15,663 nt of DNA from an uncultured Alphaproteobacteria bacterium (GTDB taxonomy: Bacteria > Pseudomonadota > Alphaproteobacteria > UBA7985 > CAJQQZ01): the NCBI GenBank assembly GCA_905480445.1, contig CAJQQJ010000360.1:1-15663 (forward strand), read 5' to 3'. How positions within the stretch are numbered: position 1 is the stretch's first letter; each line of letters starts with the position of its first letter. Below the pieces are notes generated by a model. The model ran no database searches, was not told where the DNA came from, and was given only the letters and a program-made list of their open reading frames with translations. Positions 7,481 to 14,179 of the stretch are shown in pieces. Made by a program: the position numbers and the translations under genes.

Positions 7481-8467
7481 CTATTCAATACGAAGGCCAA
7501 GTTTGTGTAGAGCTTCGTCGAAGATTTTGTACTGGTTTTCAACATAGGCTTTGGTATCTGCAGGATTGCGGATATCGACAATGTTACCGAGAGACTTGGT
7601 CATGCGATTCCAAGCTTTGTCGCTTTTGAGGCTCTCAAGCGTAGAGCTCCACTTAGCAACGACGTCGTCAGGCAAGCCTGGAGGGCCATAGATTGCTGAC
7701 CAACCAACGATCATACCGAGGTTTGGATAGCCAACTTCATGCACTGTTGGAACATCAGCAATAATTGGCTGACGATCTGGCATCGTGACGGTCAGGGCAA
7801 TCGCTTGGCCGGACTCGATAGCACCTGCGGCAGCAGACAAGTTCTGGAATGAGAAATCAACCTGACCTGCAACAACAGCTGCACGGGCCTTGCCGCCACC
7901 TTTGTAAGGGATGTGGATCAGCTTTTCGAAATCAGCACCCATTGCATCTGCCATTACAGCAACAGCAACGTGCAGCAAGGTTCCAACACCCGCTGAGCTG
8001 TACGTCATTTCCTCGCCGGCTTTCACTCTGGCCTCAAAGTCAGCGAAAGTCTTGATGCCGCTTTCAGGCGATACGATCAAAACGAAGGGGTTAACTTCGA
8101 TCAAACCCAACATTGTGAACTCATCCCAGGCATAGGGAATGGTTTTGTTCATGGCGGGAACGCCCATCTGGCTGCCAACACGGGCGGAAAGCAGTGTGTA
8201 ACCGTCTTTATCCGCGTTAACGACGGAGTTAGAACCAACGACGCCAGCAGCGCCTGTTTTGTTGACTGCCAAGATAGGCTGACCAAGATAGGATGGTGCC
8301 GCACCTGCGATCATCCGTGCTGACAAGTCAGCGGCGCCGCCTGGACCATAAGGAATTACCAATGTGATCGGACGTTCAGGATACTCAGCCTGGGCCGTCA
8401 TGGCCGAGACCGAGAGAGCAACGACAGAGACTGCTGTCGCCAAAATTTTAGTAATTAGTTTCATCAT
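7481..8467 (-). CDS. tctC: Tripartite tricarboxylate transporter (TTT) periplasmic solute-binding protein, Bug/TctC family
   Basis: A 328-residue periplasmic binding protein that captures a small organic (usually carboxylate) ligand for the TctAB membrane complex. The signal peptide is residues 1-27 (MMKLITK followed by a hydrophobic core), with probable cleavage after AQA before EYPERPI. The family-typical YPERPITLVIPYGPGGAADLSARMIA follows; further in, HIPYKGGGKARAAVVAGQVDFSF is the second ligand-loop region. Two in-frame ATGs open the gene. The strong GGGAGG ends only 3 bases before the first and 6 before the second, so the second Met (8464) may be the real start. It is the first gene of the leftward transcript and is followed by a strong terminator. 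Its membrane partners tctB and tctA lie on the opposite strand beyond the regulator. The ligand cannot be read from the sequence; context suggests an organosulfate. Confidence 0.93.
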   Translation of the reverse strand: MMKLITKILATAVSVVALSVSAMTAQAEYPERPITLVIPYGPGGAADLSARMIAGAAPSYLGQPILAVNKTGAAGVVGSNSVVNADKDGYTLLSARVGSQMGVPAMNKTIPYAWDEFTMLGLIEVNPFVLIVSPESGIKTFADFEARVKAGEEMTYSSAGVGTLLHVAVAVMADAMGADFEKLIHIPYKGGGKARAAVVAGQVDFSFQNLSAAAGAIESGQAIALTVTMPDRQPIIADVPTVHEVGYPNLGMIVGWSAIYGPPGLPDDVVAKWSSTLESLKSDKAWNRMTKSLGNIVDIRNPADTKAYVENQYKIFDEALHKLGLRIE

Positions 8468-8522
8468 ATTCCTCCCATGCTGGCGCTTTTGGCCAAGCGG
8501 ATTTGTTGTGACGGCTTAATGC

Positions 8523-8552
8523 TTGACATGAGTCCGGCAAGTGGTCAAGAAT
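8523..8552 (+). promoter_or_regulatory. Predicted sigma70-type promoter for the regulator-tctBA operon
   Basis: A consensus -35 hexamer TTGACA (8523-8528) is followed, after 18 bases, by AAGAAT (8547-8552), a 4-of-6 match to the -10 consensus. Transcription would start near 8559, inside the palindromic operator and about 38 bases before the ROK start codon. A mirror-image TTGACC lies on the other strand at 8548-8543, so CTTGAC (8522-8527) and GTCAAG (8544-8549) form an inverted pair. A clear -10 for the leftward tctC transcript was not found. Confidence 0.5.
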
Positions 8553-8575
8553 TAATTACCGACTGTAATTAATTC
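8549..8575. promoter_or_regulatory. Perfect inverted repeat, candidate operator for the ROK regulator
   Basis: The left arm GAATTAATTAC (8549-8559) and the right arm GTAATTAATTC (8565-8575) are exact reverse complements, separated by CGACT. The symmetry stops exactly at the arm ends. The site overlaps the predicted -10 and start site of the rightward promoter and ends 21 bases before the ROK start codon. This is the geometry of an autorepressing operator that could also control the divergent tctC. Long AT-rich palindromes are typical of ROK repressors such as NagC, Mlc and XylR. Binding by this particular protein is inferred from position. Confidence 0.75.
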
Positions 8576-8596
8576 AAAAGGCTCCTAGAACTGCCC

Positions 8597-9814
8597 ATGA
8601 ACTCTCCTTTGAACCTAGGCTCTACTGCAGACTTAAGACGTAGAAACAGAGATAAAGTGCTGAATGAACTTTCGCTCTCTGGGCCTTTGTCGCGCTCAGC
8701 TCTCATTGAAAGAGTGGGGGTAACTGGTGCTTCTGTTTCGCGCATCACAAGGGAGTTGATTGACGTTGGTTTGGTGGCGGAATCTGAGGCTCTGTCGGTC
8801 GCGGGGGTGCTGGGTCGGCGGCAATCTTTGTTATCTATCAGAGCCGAAGGTGCTTTCGCTTTGGGAGTGACGATCACCGCAAACAGAAAGTCCGTTACTT
8901 TAGTAAACGCTCTCGGCAAGGTAGTTGCAGTCGATATGCAAGACGGGCTTGACCTTACGGAGCCTGATGCAGCAATCAAATCCTTGGCAGACGGCGGCCA
9001 AAAACTAGTTAAGCAATCAGGAATTGATCCTTCAAGATTAGTTGGTGTTGGAGTGGGCCTCGCGGTGGCGCTGCAGCCAGACCAAGACCTTAGCCAGGCG
9101 GTTTGCTCTCCTGTCCTGGGATGGGAGGGGGTTCCCTTGGCGCAAATACTGTCTAGGTATCTAGAACTACCAGTCAAGCTGGAGCCGAGAGCTACTGCTT
9201 TGCTGAGGGCAGTATTGCGGAACAAAAGCTTAGATATTGCTGGCGACGTTCTGTTGGTCAATTCCGGTATTGGGGTTGGAACAGCCGCTAAGCTTGGTGG
9301 GAGAATAGTTTCTTCAGGATCGACGGGCCTTGGCAATCTGGCACATTTCTCCGTGCCGATATCAAATGCGCTCTGCCGTTGCGGCCGAACAGGTTGTTTA
9401 GAGACCACGGGTTCAGGGGCGGCTGTGCTGGATCAACTTTTCGGTTGGGATCAATCCAACCGCCCGCCCTTTTCAGCTCTAAGTCAGAAGTTAACTGAGG
9501 CGCTTTCCTCAGCAGCTAAGGGTGAAACGGCGTCAAGAAAGGCTTTCTTTCGTGCCGGTGAAATGATGGCCTATGGTTTAGACGCTGCCGTCGCGCTCAT
9601 TGGTCCAGATAAATTAGTACTGGCGGGCGAAACAGGACGGCAAAGCGATTTTGTCGAGGGCACGCTTGAAGGTCTCAAAAAACTGGGTGGCCAATCTTTG
9701 GCTGATCGTCTCGTGGTTAGCGTTGCCACTTCGGCTCAGGCCTCGTGCTGTGTAGCCCTTGAAGAATTTATCTATTCTCATCGTCTCAACATCTCAAAAC
9801 TCATGGCGGCTTAG
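8597..9814 (+). CDS. ROK-family transcriptional regulator (winged helix plus degenerate kinase-like domain)
   Basis: A 405-residue DNA-binding regulator. Residues about 13-63 form a winged helix-turn-helix (NRDKVLNELSLSGPLSRSALIERVGVTGASVSRITRELIDVGLV), followed by a wing ending LGRRQ. Residues about 85-400 form the ROK ATPase-like domain. The structural zinc site is intact: H250 and C260-R-C262-GRTG-C267. The kinase catalytic region, usually containing ND, reads KLEPRAT (194-200), and the usual GExGH sugar-contact motif reads GNLAH (246-250). It is therefore a regulator, not a sugar kinase, and may sense a non-sugar ligand. It is the first gene of the rightward operon. Its own promoter carries the 27-bp palindrome, so autorepression is likely. 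The ribosome-binding site before the ATG is weak, in keeping with low regulator levels. A 279-codon open frame on the other strand is only a shadow. Confidence 0.92.
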   Translation: MNSPLNLGSTADLRRRNRDKVLNELSLSGPLSRSALIERVGVTGASVSRITRELIDVGLVAESEALSVAGVLGRRQSLLSIRAEGAFALGVTITANRKSVTLVNALGKVVAVDMQDGLDLTEPDAAIKSLADGGQKLVKQSGIDPSRLVGVGVGLAVALQPDQDLSQAVCSPVLGWEGVPLAQILSRYLELPVKLEPRATALLRAVLRNKSLDIAGDVLLVNSGIGVGTAAKLGGRIVSSGSTGLGNLAHFSVPISNALCRCGRTGCLETTGSGAAVLDQLFGWDQSNRPPFSALSQKLTEALSSAAKGETASRKAFFRAGEMMAYGLDAAVALIGPDKLVLAGETGRQSDFVEGTLEGLKKLGGQSLADRLVVSVATSAQASCCVALEEFIYSHRLNISKLMAA

Positions 9815-9818
9815 GAAC

Positions 9819-9854
9819 ATGAAAGCGAAAATGAAAGTGGAGAAAAGCGAATGA
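9819..9854 (+). CDS. Possible 11-codon leader peptide before tctB
   Basis: Between the regulator stop and tctB lies ATG followed by ten codons reading MKAKMKVEKSE and ending in TGA. That TGA overlaps the tctB start as ATGA (9851-9854). AGGA lies 3 bases before the ATG. It could couple ribosomes into tctB. However, tctB has its own good GGAGA site inside this frame, and such a short frame can arise by chance. Low confidence that it is translated. Confidence 0.2.
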   Translation: MKAKMKVEKSE

Positions 9855-10348
9855 ATTTGCTGAAAAACAAGGATTTGATGGTCGGGCTCCTTTTGGCGTT
9901 GCTTGGGTTGGTTTTTTTGGCTGTGCTCATTCCTTTCGGTATTGTTGAACCGAAGAAGGTTAGATACTTGGCCATGTCTCCCTCGTTCTATCCACGATTG
10001 GTTGCTGTCGCTCTACTTCTGTTTGGGGTTGCCATATCAGTGCGTGCCTATATTCAGGGCTATACCGCCAATGAAACAGACCCCAGCTGGCGTCAAGATG
10101 CCTGGTTTCGTGTCAGCCTTGTTTTCATCTTTTTGACAGCCATGGCACTGTTGCTCGGCCAATTAGGGTTCGTGATTTCTTCGACCATTGCAATTGCGGC
10201 TCTTTGCTATTTGGCGGGCGAGCGGAGGCTTTGGCTTATCGCTCCCATAGCAATCATCGCACCGATTGCGCTCTATTTTTTCTTTGTTAAAGTCGCCTCG
10301 ATTCCAATACCAGCCGGGGTGCTTAAATCTTTGTTGGTGGGAGGTTAG
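9851..10348 (+). CDS. tctB: TTT transporter small membrane subunit, TctB family
   Basis: A 165-residue inner-membrane protein, the usual size for the small (four-helix) subunit of tripartite tricarboxylate transporters. Hydrophobic segments are visible at about residues 9-30 (LMVGLLLALLGLVFLAVLIPFGI), 47-67 (FYPRLVAVALLLFGVAISV), 88-125 (a long pair around GQLGFVISSTIAIAALCYL) and 130-150 (LIAPIAIIAPIALYFFFVKV). The short motif SPSFYPRLV after helix 1 is typical of TctB. GGAGA lies 7 bases before the ATG. The tctA ribosome-binding site lies inside its last codons and only 3 bases separate the two genes, the normal tctB-tctA arrangement. It forms the membrane complex with TctA and receives ligand from the binding protein encoded at 8467-7481. 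Confidence 0.9.
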   Translation: MNLLKNKDLMVGLLLALLGLVFLAVLIPFGIVEPKKVRYLAMSPSFYPRLVAVALLLFGVAISVRAYIQGYTANETDPSWRQDAWFRVSLVFIFLTAMALLLGQLGFVISSTIAIAALCYLAGERRLWLIAPIAIIAPIALYFFFVKVASIPIPAGVLKSLLVGG

Positions 10349-10351
10349 TCC

Positions 10352-11836
10352 ATGATTGATACAATTCTTCAGGCCTTTTCACTCTTTGCCACTTGGGACA
10401 ACGCCATCGTCCTTGGCCTAGGCGTTATCATTGGCACCGCCATGGGTGCGATCCCTGGTATGACGACGCCCATGGCGGTAGCATTAACTTTACCCTTCAC
10501 TTTTTCGATGCAGCCCGTGACCGGTATTTTGTTACTGCTGGGCGTTTACAAAGGGGGTATCTATGGCGGGTCAATAACTGCAATTTTGATCAACACACCC
10601 GGTACACCAGCGGCTTCCTGTACAGCCCTCGACGGCTACCCAATGGCCCGGCGCGGAGAGGCGCGGCGCGCATTGGATATGGCGCTTTATGCCTCTTGTA
10701 CCGCTGACTTCATTTCCAACCTTTCACTCATTCTTTTCGCAGGCGTGCTTGCTAGTTTTGCTCTGAAGTTTGGTTCACCTGAAGTCTTCACGCTGATCAT
10801 GTTCTCGTTAACTGTGATTGCTGGTGTATCCGGCGATCAGCTTTTGAAAGGGCTTTGTTCGGCCTGTCTCGGGTTGCTGTTAGCTGTTGTCGGGCTTGAC
10901 CTCATCTATGGGACCAACCGTTTTGTTTTTGGCGAAGTTAATCTCATGGGTGGACTGACCTTCATTCCGGTGCTCATCGGGCTATTTGCGCTGCCTGGAA
11001 TTATTGATTCGTTTGGCAGGCTTGAACTCTCCCGCGACAAGAGCCCTTTGGCGGGTGTAGGCGCTACTCTCGCGGACTACATGGCCAATCTGAAAACGAT
11101 CGTCCGGGGCAGTTTCTTTGGTGTTATCTTGGGTGCTATCCCAGGTATCGGCGCCGCACCGGCTGCCTTCTTGTCTTACGCGGAAGCAAAGCGCACATCG
11201 AAGAACCCAAACAACTTCGGTAAAGGTGAATTGGAAGGTGTTGCCGCCGCCGAGTCAGGCAATAACGGTGTCGCTGGTTCAACACTGATCCCTCTATTGG
11301 CGCTTGGAATTCCTGGTGATATTACGACGGCAATCATTCTGGGAGCCTTCATGATTCATGATCTGCGACCCGGTCCGATGCTGTTTCAAGAAAACCTTGA
11401 TCTCATCTATGCGCTCTTTATGGGCATTTTGTTGAGCTCTGCTTACCTGTTTATAGTAGGCAAGTTCTCAATCCGCATTATTTCCAAGATTGCGGACATT
11501 CCGCACCGTTTGTTGTTCCCAATAGTTTTGGTGCTCTGTGTCTACGGTGCCTACGCCTATAACAACTCAATGTTCGATGTGGCTATAATGTTCATCATGG
11601 GCGGTATTGGTTTTGCTATGTTGAAGCTTTCGATTCCCGCGGCCCCTTTTCTGATTGCCTTTATCTTAGGCCCGATGTTGGAGGACAATTTCAGACAGTC
11701 GTTGTTGTTGTCAAAAGGCAGCTTTTCGGTCTTTTTCTCAAGCCCCATTTGCATTTTCTTCTGGCTGCTGACTATAGTGGCCTTAGTGGTTATTATCCGC
11801 CGAGCAATACAGGGGAAACCTTCTTTGAAGGAATAG
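10352..11836 (+). CDS. tctA: TTT transporter large membrane subunit, TctA family
   Basis: A 494-residue polytopic inner-membrane protein, the transport subunit of a tripartite tricarboxylate transporter. The two internally repeated signatures of TctA are present: GVIIGTAMGAIPGMTTPMAVAL (about 24-45) and GVILGAIPGIGAAPAAFLSY near 255-275. Further family segments are GVYKGGIYGGSITAILINTPGTPAA (64-88) and AAAESGNNGVAGSTLIPLLALGIPGD, the strongly conserved loop. About 11-12 membrane helices are apparent and the length is typical. GGGAGG lies 7 bases before the ATG, inside the end of tctB. The soluble enzyme genes follow after 33 bases on the same strand. Being co-transcribed with an aminotransferase and an isomerase, it likely imports the substrate or precursor of those enzymes. 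Confidence 0.95.
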   Translation: MIDTILQAFSLFATWDNAIVLGLGVIIGTAMGAIPGMTTPMAVALTLPFTFSMQPVTGILLLLGVYKGGIYGGSITAILINTPGTPAASCTALDGYPMARRGEARRALDMALYASCTADFISNLSLILFAGVLASFALKFGSPEVFTLIMFSLTVIAGVSGDQLLKGLCSACLGLLLAVVGLDLIYGTNRFVFGEVNLMGGLTFIPVLIGLFALPGIIDSFGRLELSRDKSPLAGVGATLADYMANLKTIVRGSFFGVILGAIPGIGAAPAAFLSYAEAKRTSKNPNNFGKGELEGVAAAESGNNGVAGSTLIPLLALGIPGDITTAIILGAFMIHDLRPGPMLFQENLDLIYALFMGILLSSAYLFIVGKFSIRIISKIADIPHRLLFPIVLVLCVYGAYAYNNSMFDVAIMFIMGGIGFAMLKLSIPAAPFLIAFILGPMLEDNFRQSLLLSKGSFSVFFSSPICIFFWLLTIVALVVIIRRAIQGKPSLKE

Positions 11837-11869
11837 TGTTCTCCGCCTCGGCCAAGTCGGGACAGAGCG

Positions 11870-13279
11870 ATGAACAGGCTAACAAATCGAATTGATACCA
11901 ACGCGGACGGTTGGGACGGGCCTGGTGGTCCACAGGATCTTTTTTTTGCGAAAGATGAAGCTTTTCACTATCCGAGGATCGCTCGAACGGATGACATTTA
12001 CCTTTTTGAAGAAAACGGCAACCGTCTGATAGACATATCCTCAGGCCCAGTTGCCTCCAATTTAGGGCACAACAACGCGCGTGTTGTAAAAGCCATCCAG
12101 GATCAAGTCGCTAAGCTTCCTTTCGTTACCAACCGCACTGGCCGGACCAATGAGAACATCGAGCTGGCTGCCAAATTAGCTGCCTTGGCCGGAGAGGGCT
12201 ATGAACGTTCTTTCTATGTATCAGGTGGGTCTGAGGCCGTAGAAACGGCGATACAATTTGCACGTCAATGGGCCTGGGCGAACGGCGAAAAAGAACGCAC
12301 GAAGCTCTTCAGCCTCATGCCTTCATATCACGGCGGAACAGTTACTGCTTTGGCTCTATCAGGTGATGAAGCCGTTGAGCCGATCTATAAAGAAATGGCC
12401 GTGATGCCAGAGCGTATCCCAGCACCTTTGTCCTATCGCGCACCCGCAGGTCTGTCTCATGAAGAAAACGAAGCTCTTATTTTGAAGCTCTTCGAAGATC
12501 GTGTGATTGAGCTTGGCAGTGAAAAGTGCTTAGCGATTTTCTTAGAGCCTGTCGGCGGATTGGCCTCTGGTTGCAATGTTTTAAGTCAAGCTTTTGTCTC
12601 GGGTGTTCGCCAAATCTGTGATCGCCACGGAATGATGATGATCTTTGATGAAGTTATGTCTGGCGCGGGACGAACAGGCGCTTTCTTGACGGCCCATTTT
12701 CATCCAGACGCGAAACCAGATCTCGTGGTTTTAGCCAAAGGCATTGGTTCAGGCTATATTCCGCTCGGTATCATGCTGGCACCGGCCTCAAAGGTTGACC
12801 GCTTGAGAGAATTGACTGGTTTTAATTACGGCCATACCTCCAATACTAATCCTCTCGCTTGTGCTGTAGGGATCGCAACTGTCGAGGAGCTGACATCCCG
12901 CAAGCTAGTCGAAAACGCAGCCGAGACAGGTGCTTATATGAAGGAGCGGTTGTGGGGTTTGGCAGATCGCTATCCAGTCATTGGTGACGTTCGTGGTCTT
13001 GGCTTTTTGTTAGCGCCTGAAATTGTCTGTGATAGGGAGAACAAGACAACCTTCTCCGCTGAAGCTAAAGCACCGGATACGATAAGGCAATTGGGTTTTG
13101 AACATGGCTTGTCGATCTATGCGCGCCGCACCAACAATGGAAAGTTCGGAGATTGGATTATGACGTCGCCGCCTCTGACAACGACCCGCACACAGGTTGA
13201 TGAGATGATCGATTGCTTGGACCAAACGCTGAAAGCCTTTGTTGATCGCATGACGCTAGAAGGGCACAGAATCGCTTAA
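11870..13279 (+). CDS. PLP-dependent class III aminotransferase
   Basis: A 469-residue class III (omega-amino-acid / acetylornithine-type) aminotransferase, cytoplasmic. Cofactor and active-site segments are clear: SGGSEAVETA (118-127), the SYHG aromatic stacking segment (152-155), FDEVMSGAGRTG with the pyridine-N-binding Asp260, and the Schiff-base lysine K290 in VVLAKGIGSGYIPLG. GHTSNTNPLACA (near residue 325) is the phosphate-binding region of the partner subunit. Members transfer a terminal or alpha amino group to pyruvate, glyoxylate or 2-oxoglutarate; the amino donor is not readable here. The best Shine-Dalgarno candidate is a weak GGGACAG about 6 bases before the ATG. It is followed 4 bases later by the isomerase gene, suggesting that its keto- or aldehyde product feeds that enzyme. 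Confidence 0.93.
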   Translation: MNRLTNRIDTNADGWDGPGGPQDLFFAKDEAFHYPRIARTDDIYLFEENGNRLIDISSGPVASNLGHNNARVVKAIQDQVAKLPFVTNRTGRTNENIELAAKLAALAGEGYERSFYVSGGSEAVETAIQFARQWAWANGEKERTKLFSLMPSYHGGTVTALALSGDEAVEPIYKEMAVMPERIPAPLSYRAPAGLSHEENEALILKLFEDRVIELGSEKCLAIFLEPVGGLASGCNVLSQAFVSGVRQICDRHGMMMIFDEVMSGAGRTGAFLTAHFHPDAKPDLVVLAKGIGSGYIPLGIMLAPASKVDRLRELTGFNYGHTSNTNPLACAVGIATVEELTSRKLVENAAETGAYMKERLWGLADRYPVIGDVRGLGFLLAPEIVCDRENKTTFSAEAKAPDTIRQLGFEHGLSIYARRTNNGKFGDWIMTSPPLTTTRTQVDEMIDCLDQTLKAFVDRMTLEGHRIA

Positions 13280-13283
13280 GCCT

Positions 13284-14081
13284 ATGCCACGGCTCAATGC
13301 CAACTTGACCCTTCTTTTTAATGAAGTAGCCTTTCCTGAACGTTTCAGGGCTGCAGCGGATGCTGGGTTCAAAGCCGTGGAATTCCTCTTCCCTTACGCT
13401 TGGCCCGCAGAAGAAATCAAACAATGGCTGGACGAGGCAGAGCTTGAACTGGTTCTTTTCAACGCCCCTCCTGGCGACTGGGAAGCCGGTGAAAGAGGAT
13501 TGGGGTGTCACCCCGATCAAGTCGACAAATTTAAAGAAAGCATTGGACTGGCTTTGGAATATGCACAAGTTTTGAAGCCTCGCTGTCTTCATATAATGGC
13601 AGGTCTAAGCCCTAAATATTTTGCGGCTGAAGAGGCCCGACAAACGTTACTCAGTAATCTTGATTGGGCCGCCCAGTGCTGTGACGAATTTGGTGTTCAG
13701 GCTCTTATCGAGCCGCTCAACCTTCTGGATAATCCAGGCTATTTTCTTCATGATTTTGACGATGCAATTCGCCTGATCAGCGACCTGCGCTTGATGGGCA
13801 AGGCAGCGCCAAAGTTACAGTTTGATATCTATCATTGCGCCAAAATATACGGTGAAGTGCTACCCTGGATCAAAAAAACAGCCAGGGAAATAAAGCATTT
13901 TCAAATTGCTGATCCTTCCCAGCGAGATGAGCCGAATCCTCTCAATCTACCGCTATCAGAGATATTTCAGCTCATTGATAGTGACGTTCCTGGAGCTTTT
14001 GTTGGATGTGAGTATTTCCCGTCTAAGGGCACATTAGAGGGGCTAAAATGGACTGTGCTCTATGAATCGACCTCTTTTTGA
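13284..14081 (+). CDS. Hydroxypyruvate isomerase / 2-oxotetronate isomerase family protein (Hyi/OtnI-like)
   Basis: A 265-residue TIM-barrel protein strongly like E. coli Hyi/OtnI in layout, with matching NANLTLLFNE, GFKAVEFLFPY, PPGDWEAGERG (62-72), LIEPLN (141-146), QFDIYHCA (179-186), HFQIAD (205-210), GCEYFP (241-246) and LEGLKW near the end. Likely metal and catalytic acids are E143, D181, H184 and E243. Family enzymes interconvert hydroxypyruvate and tartronate semialdehyde, or 2-oxotetronates. The loop usually reading EPGTGE reads EPNPLNLP (216-223) here, so substrate preference may differ. No tartronate semialdehyde reductase, OtnK or OtnC is nearby, making a threonate/erythronate pathway less likely. 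It lies 4 bases after the aminotransferase stop and probably depends on translational coupling. It is the last gene of the rightward operon. Confidence 0.87.
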   Translation: MPRLNANLTLLFNEVAFPERFRAAADAGFKAVEFLFPYAWPAEEIKQWLDEAELELVLFNAPPGDWEAGERGLGCHPDQVDKFKESIGLALEYAQVLKPRCLHIMAGLSPKYFAAEEARQTLLSNLDWAAQCCDEFGVQALIEPLNLLDNPGYFLHDFDDAIRLISDLRLMGKAAPKLQFDIYHCAKIYGEVLPWIKKTAREIKHFQIADPSQRDEPNPLNLPLSEIFQLIDSDVPGAFVGCEYFPSKGTLEGLKWTVLYESTSF

Positions 14082-14179
14082 TAGGGAATCGGCGTTTGGA
14101 ATCTAATAGTCTTTGACGAAGCGCATGAGATTTTTTATCAATCTTAGCGAAGGTTATTAAAAATCGCCGGAGAGAGACA

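Noticed and set aside
8569..9408. A 279-codon open frame on the minus strand
   Set aside because: It lies entirely opposite the ROK regulator, is rich in Ser, Thr and Pro, has no recognisable domain, and would run across the operator region. It is a shadow of the real gene.
13158..13592. A 144-codon minus-strand frame spanning the aminotransferase-isomerase junction
   Set aside because: Both genes under it have intact, well-conserved frames with a 4-base gap; the antisense product is not recognisable.
13284..14081. Threonate/erythronate (OtnI) pathway assignment
   Set aside because: The companion kinase OtnK, aldolase OtnC and dehydrogenase are absent from the operon, and the substrate loop differs, so only family-level naming is justified.
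14128..14145. AGATT / AATCT hairpin after the isomerase gene as an operon terminator
   Set aside because: The stem is only 5 A/T-rich pairs with no U-run following it, too weak to call a terminator.
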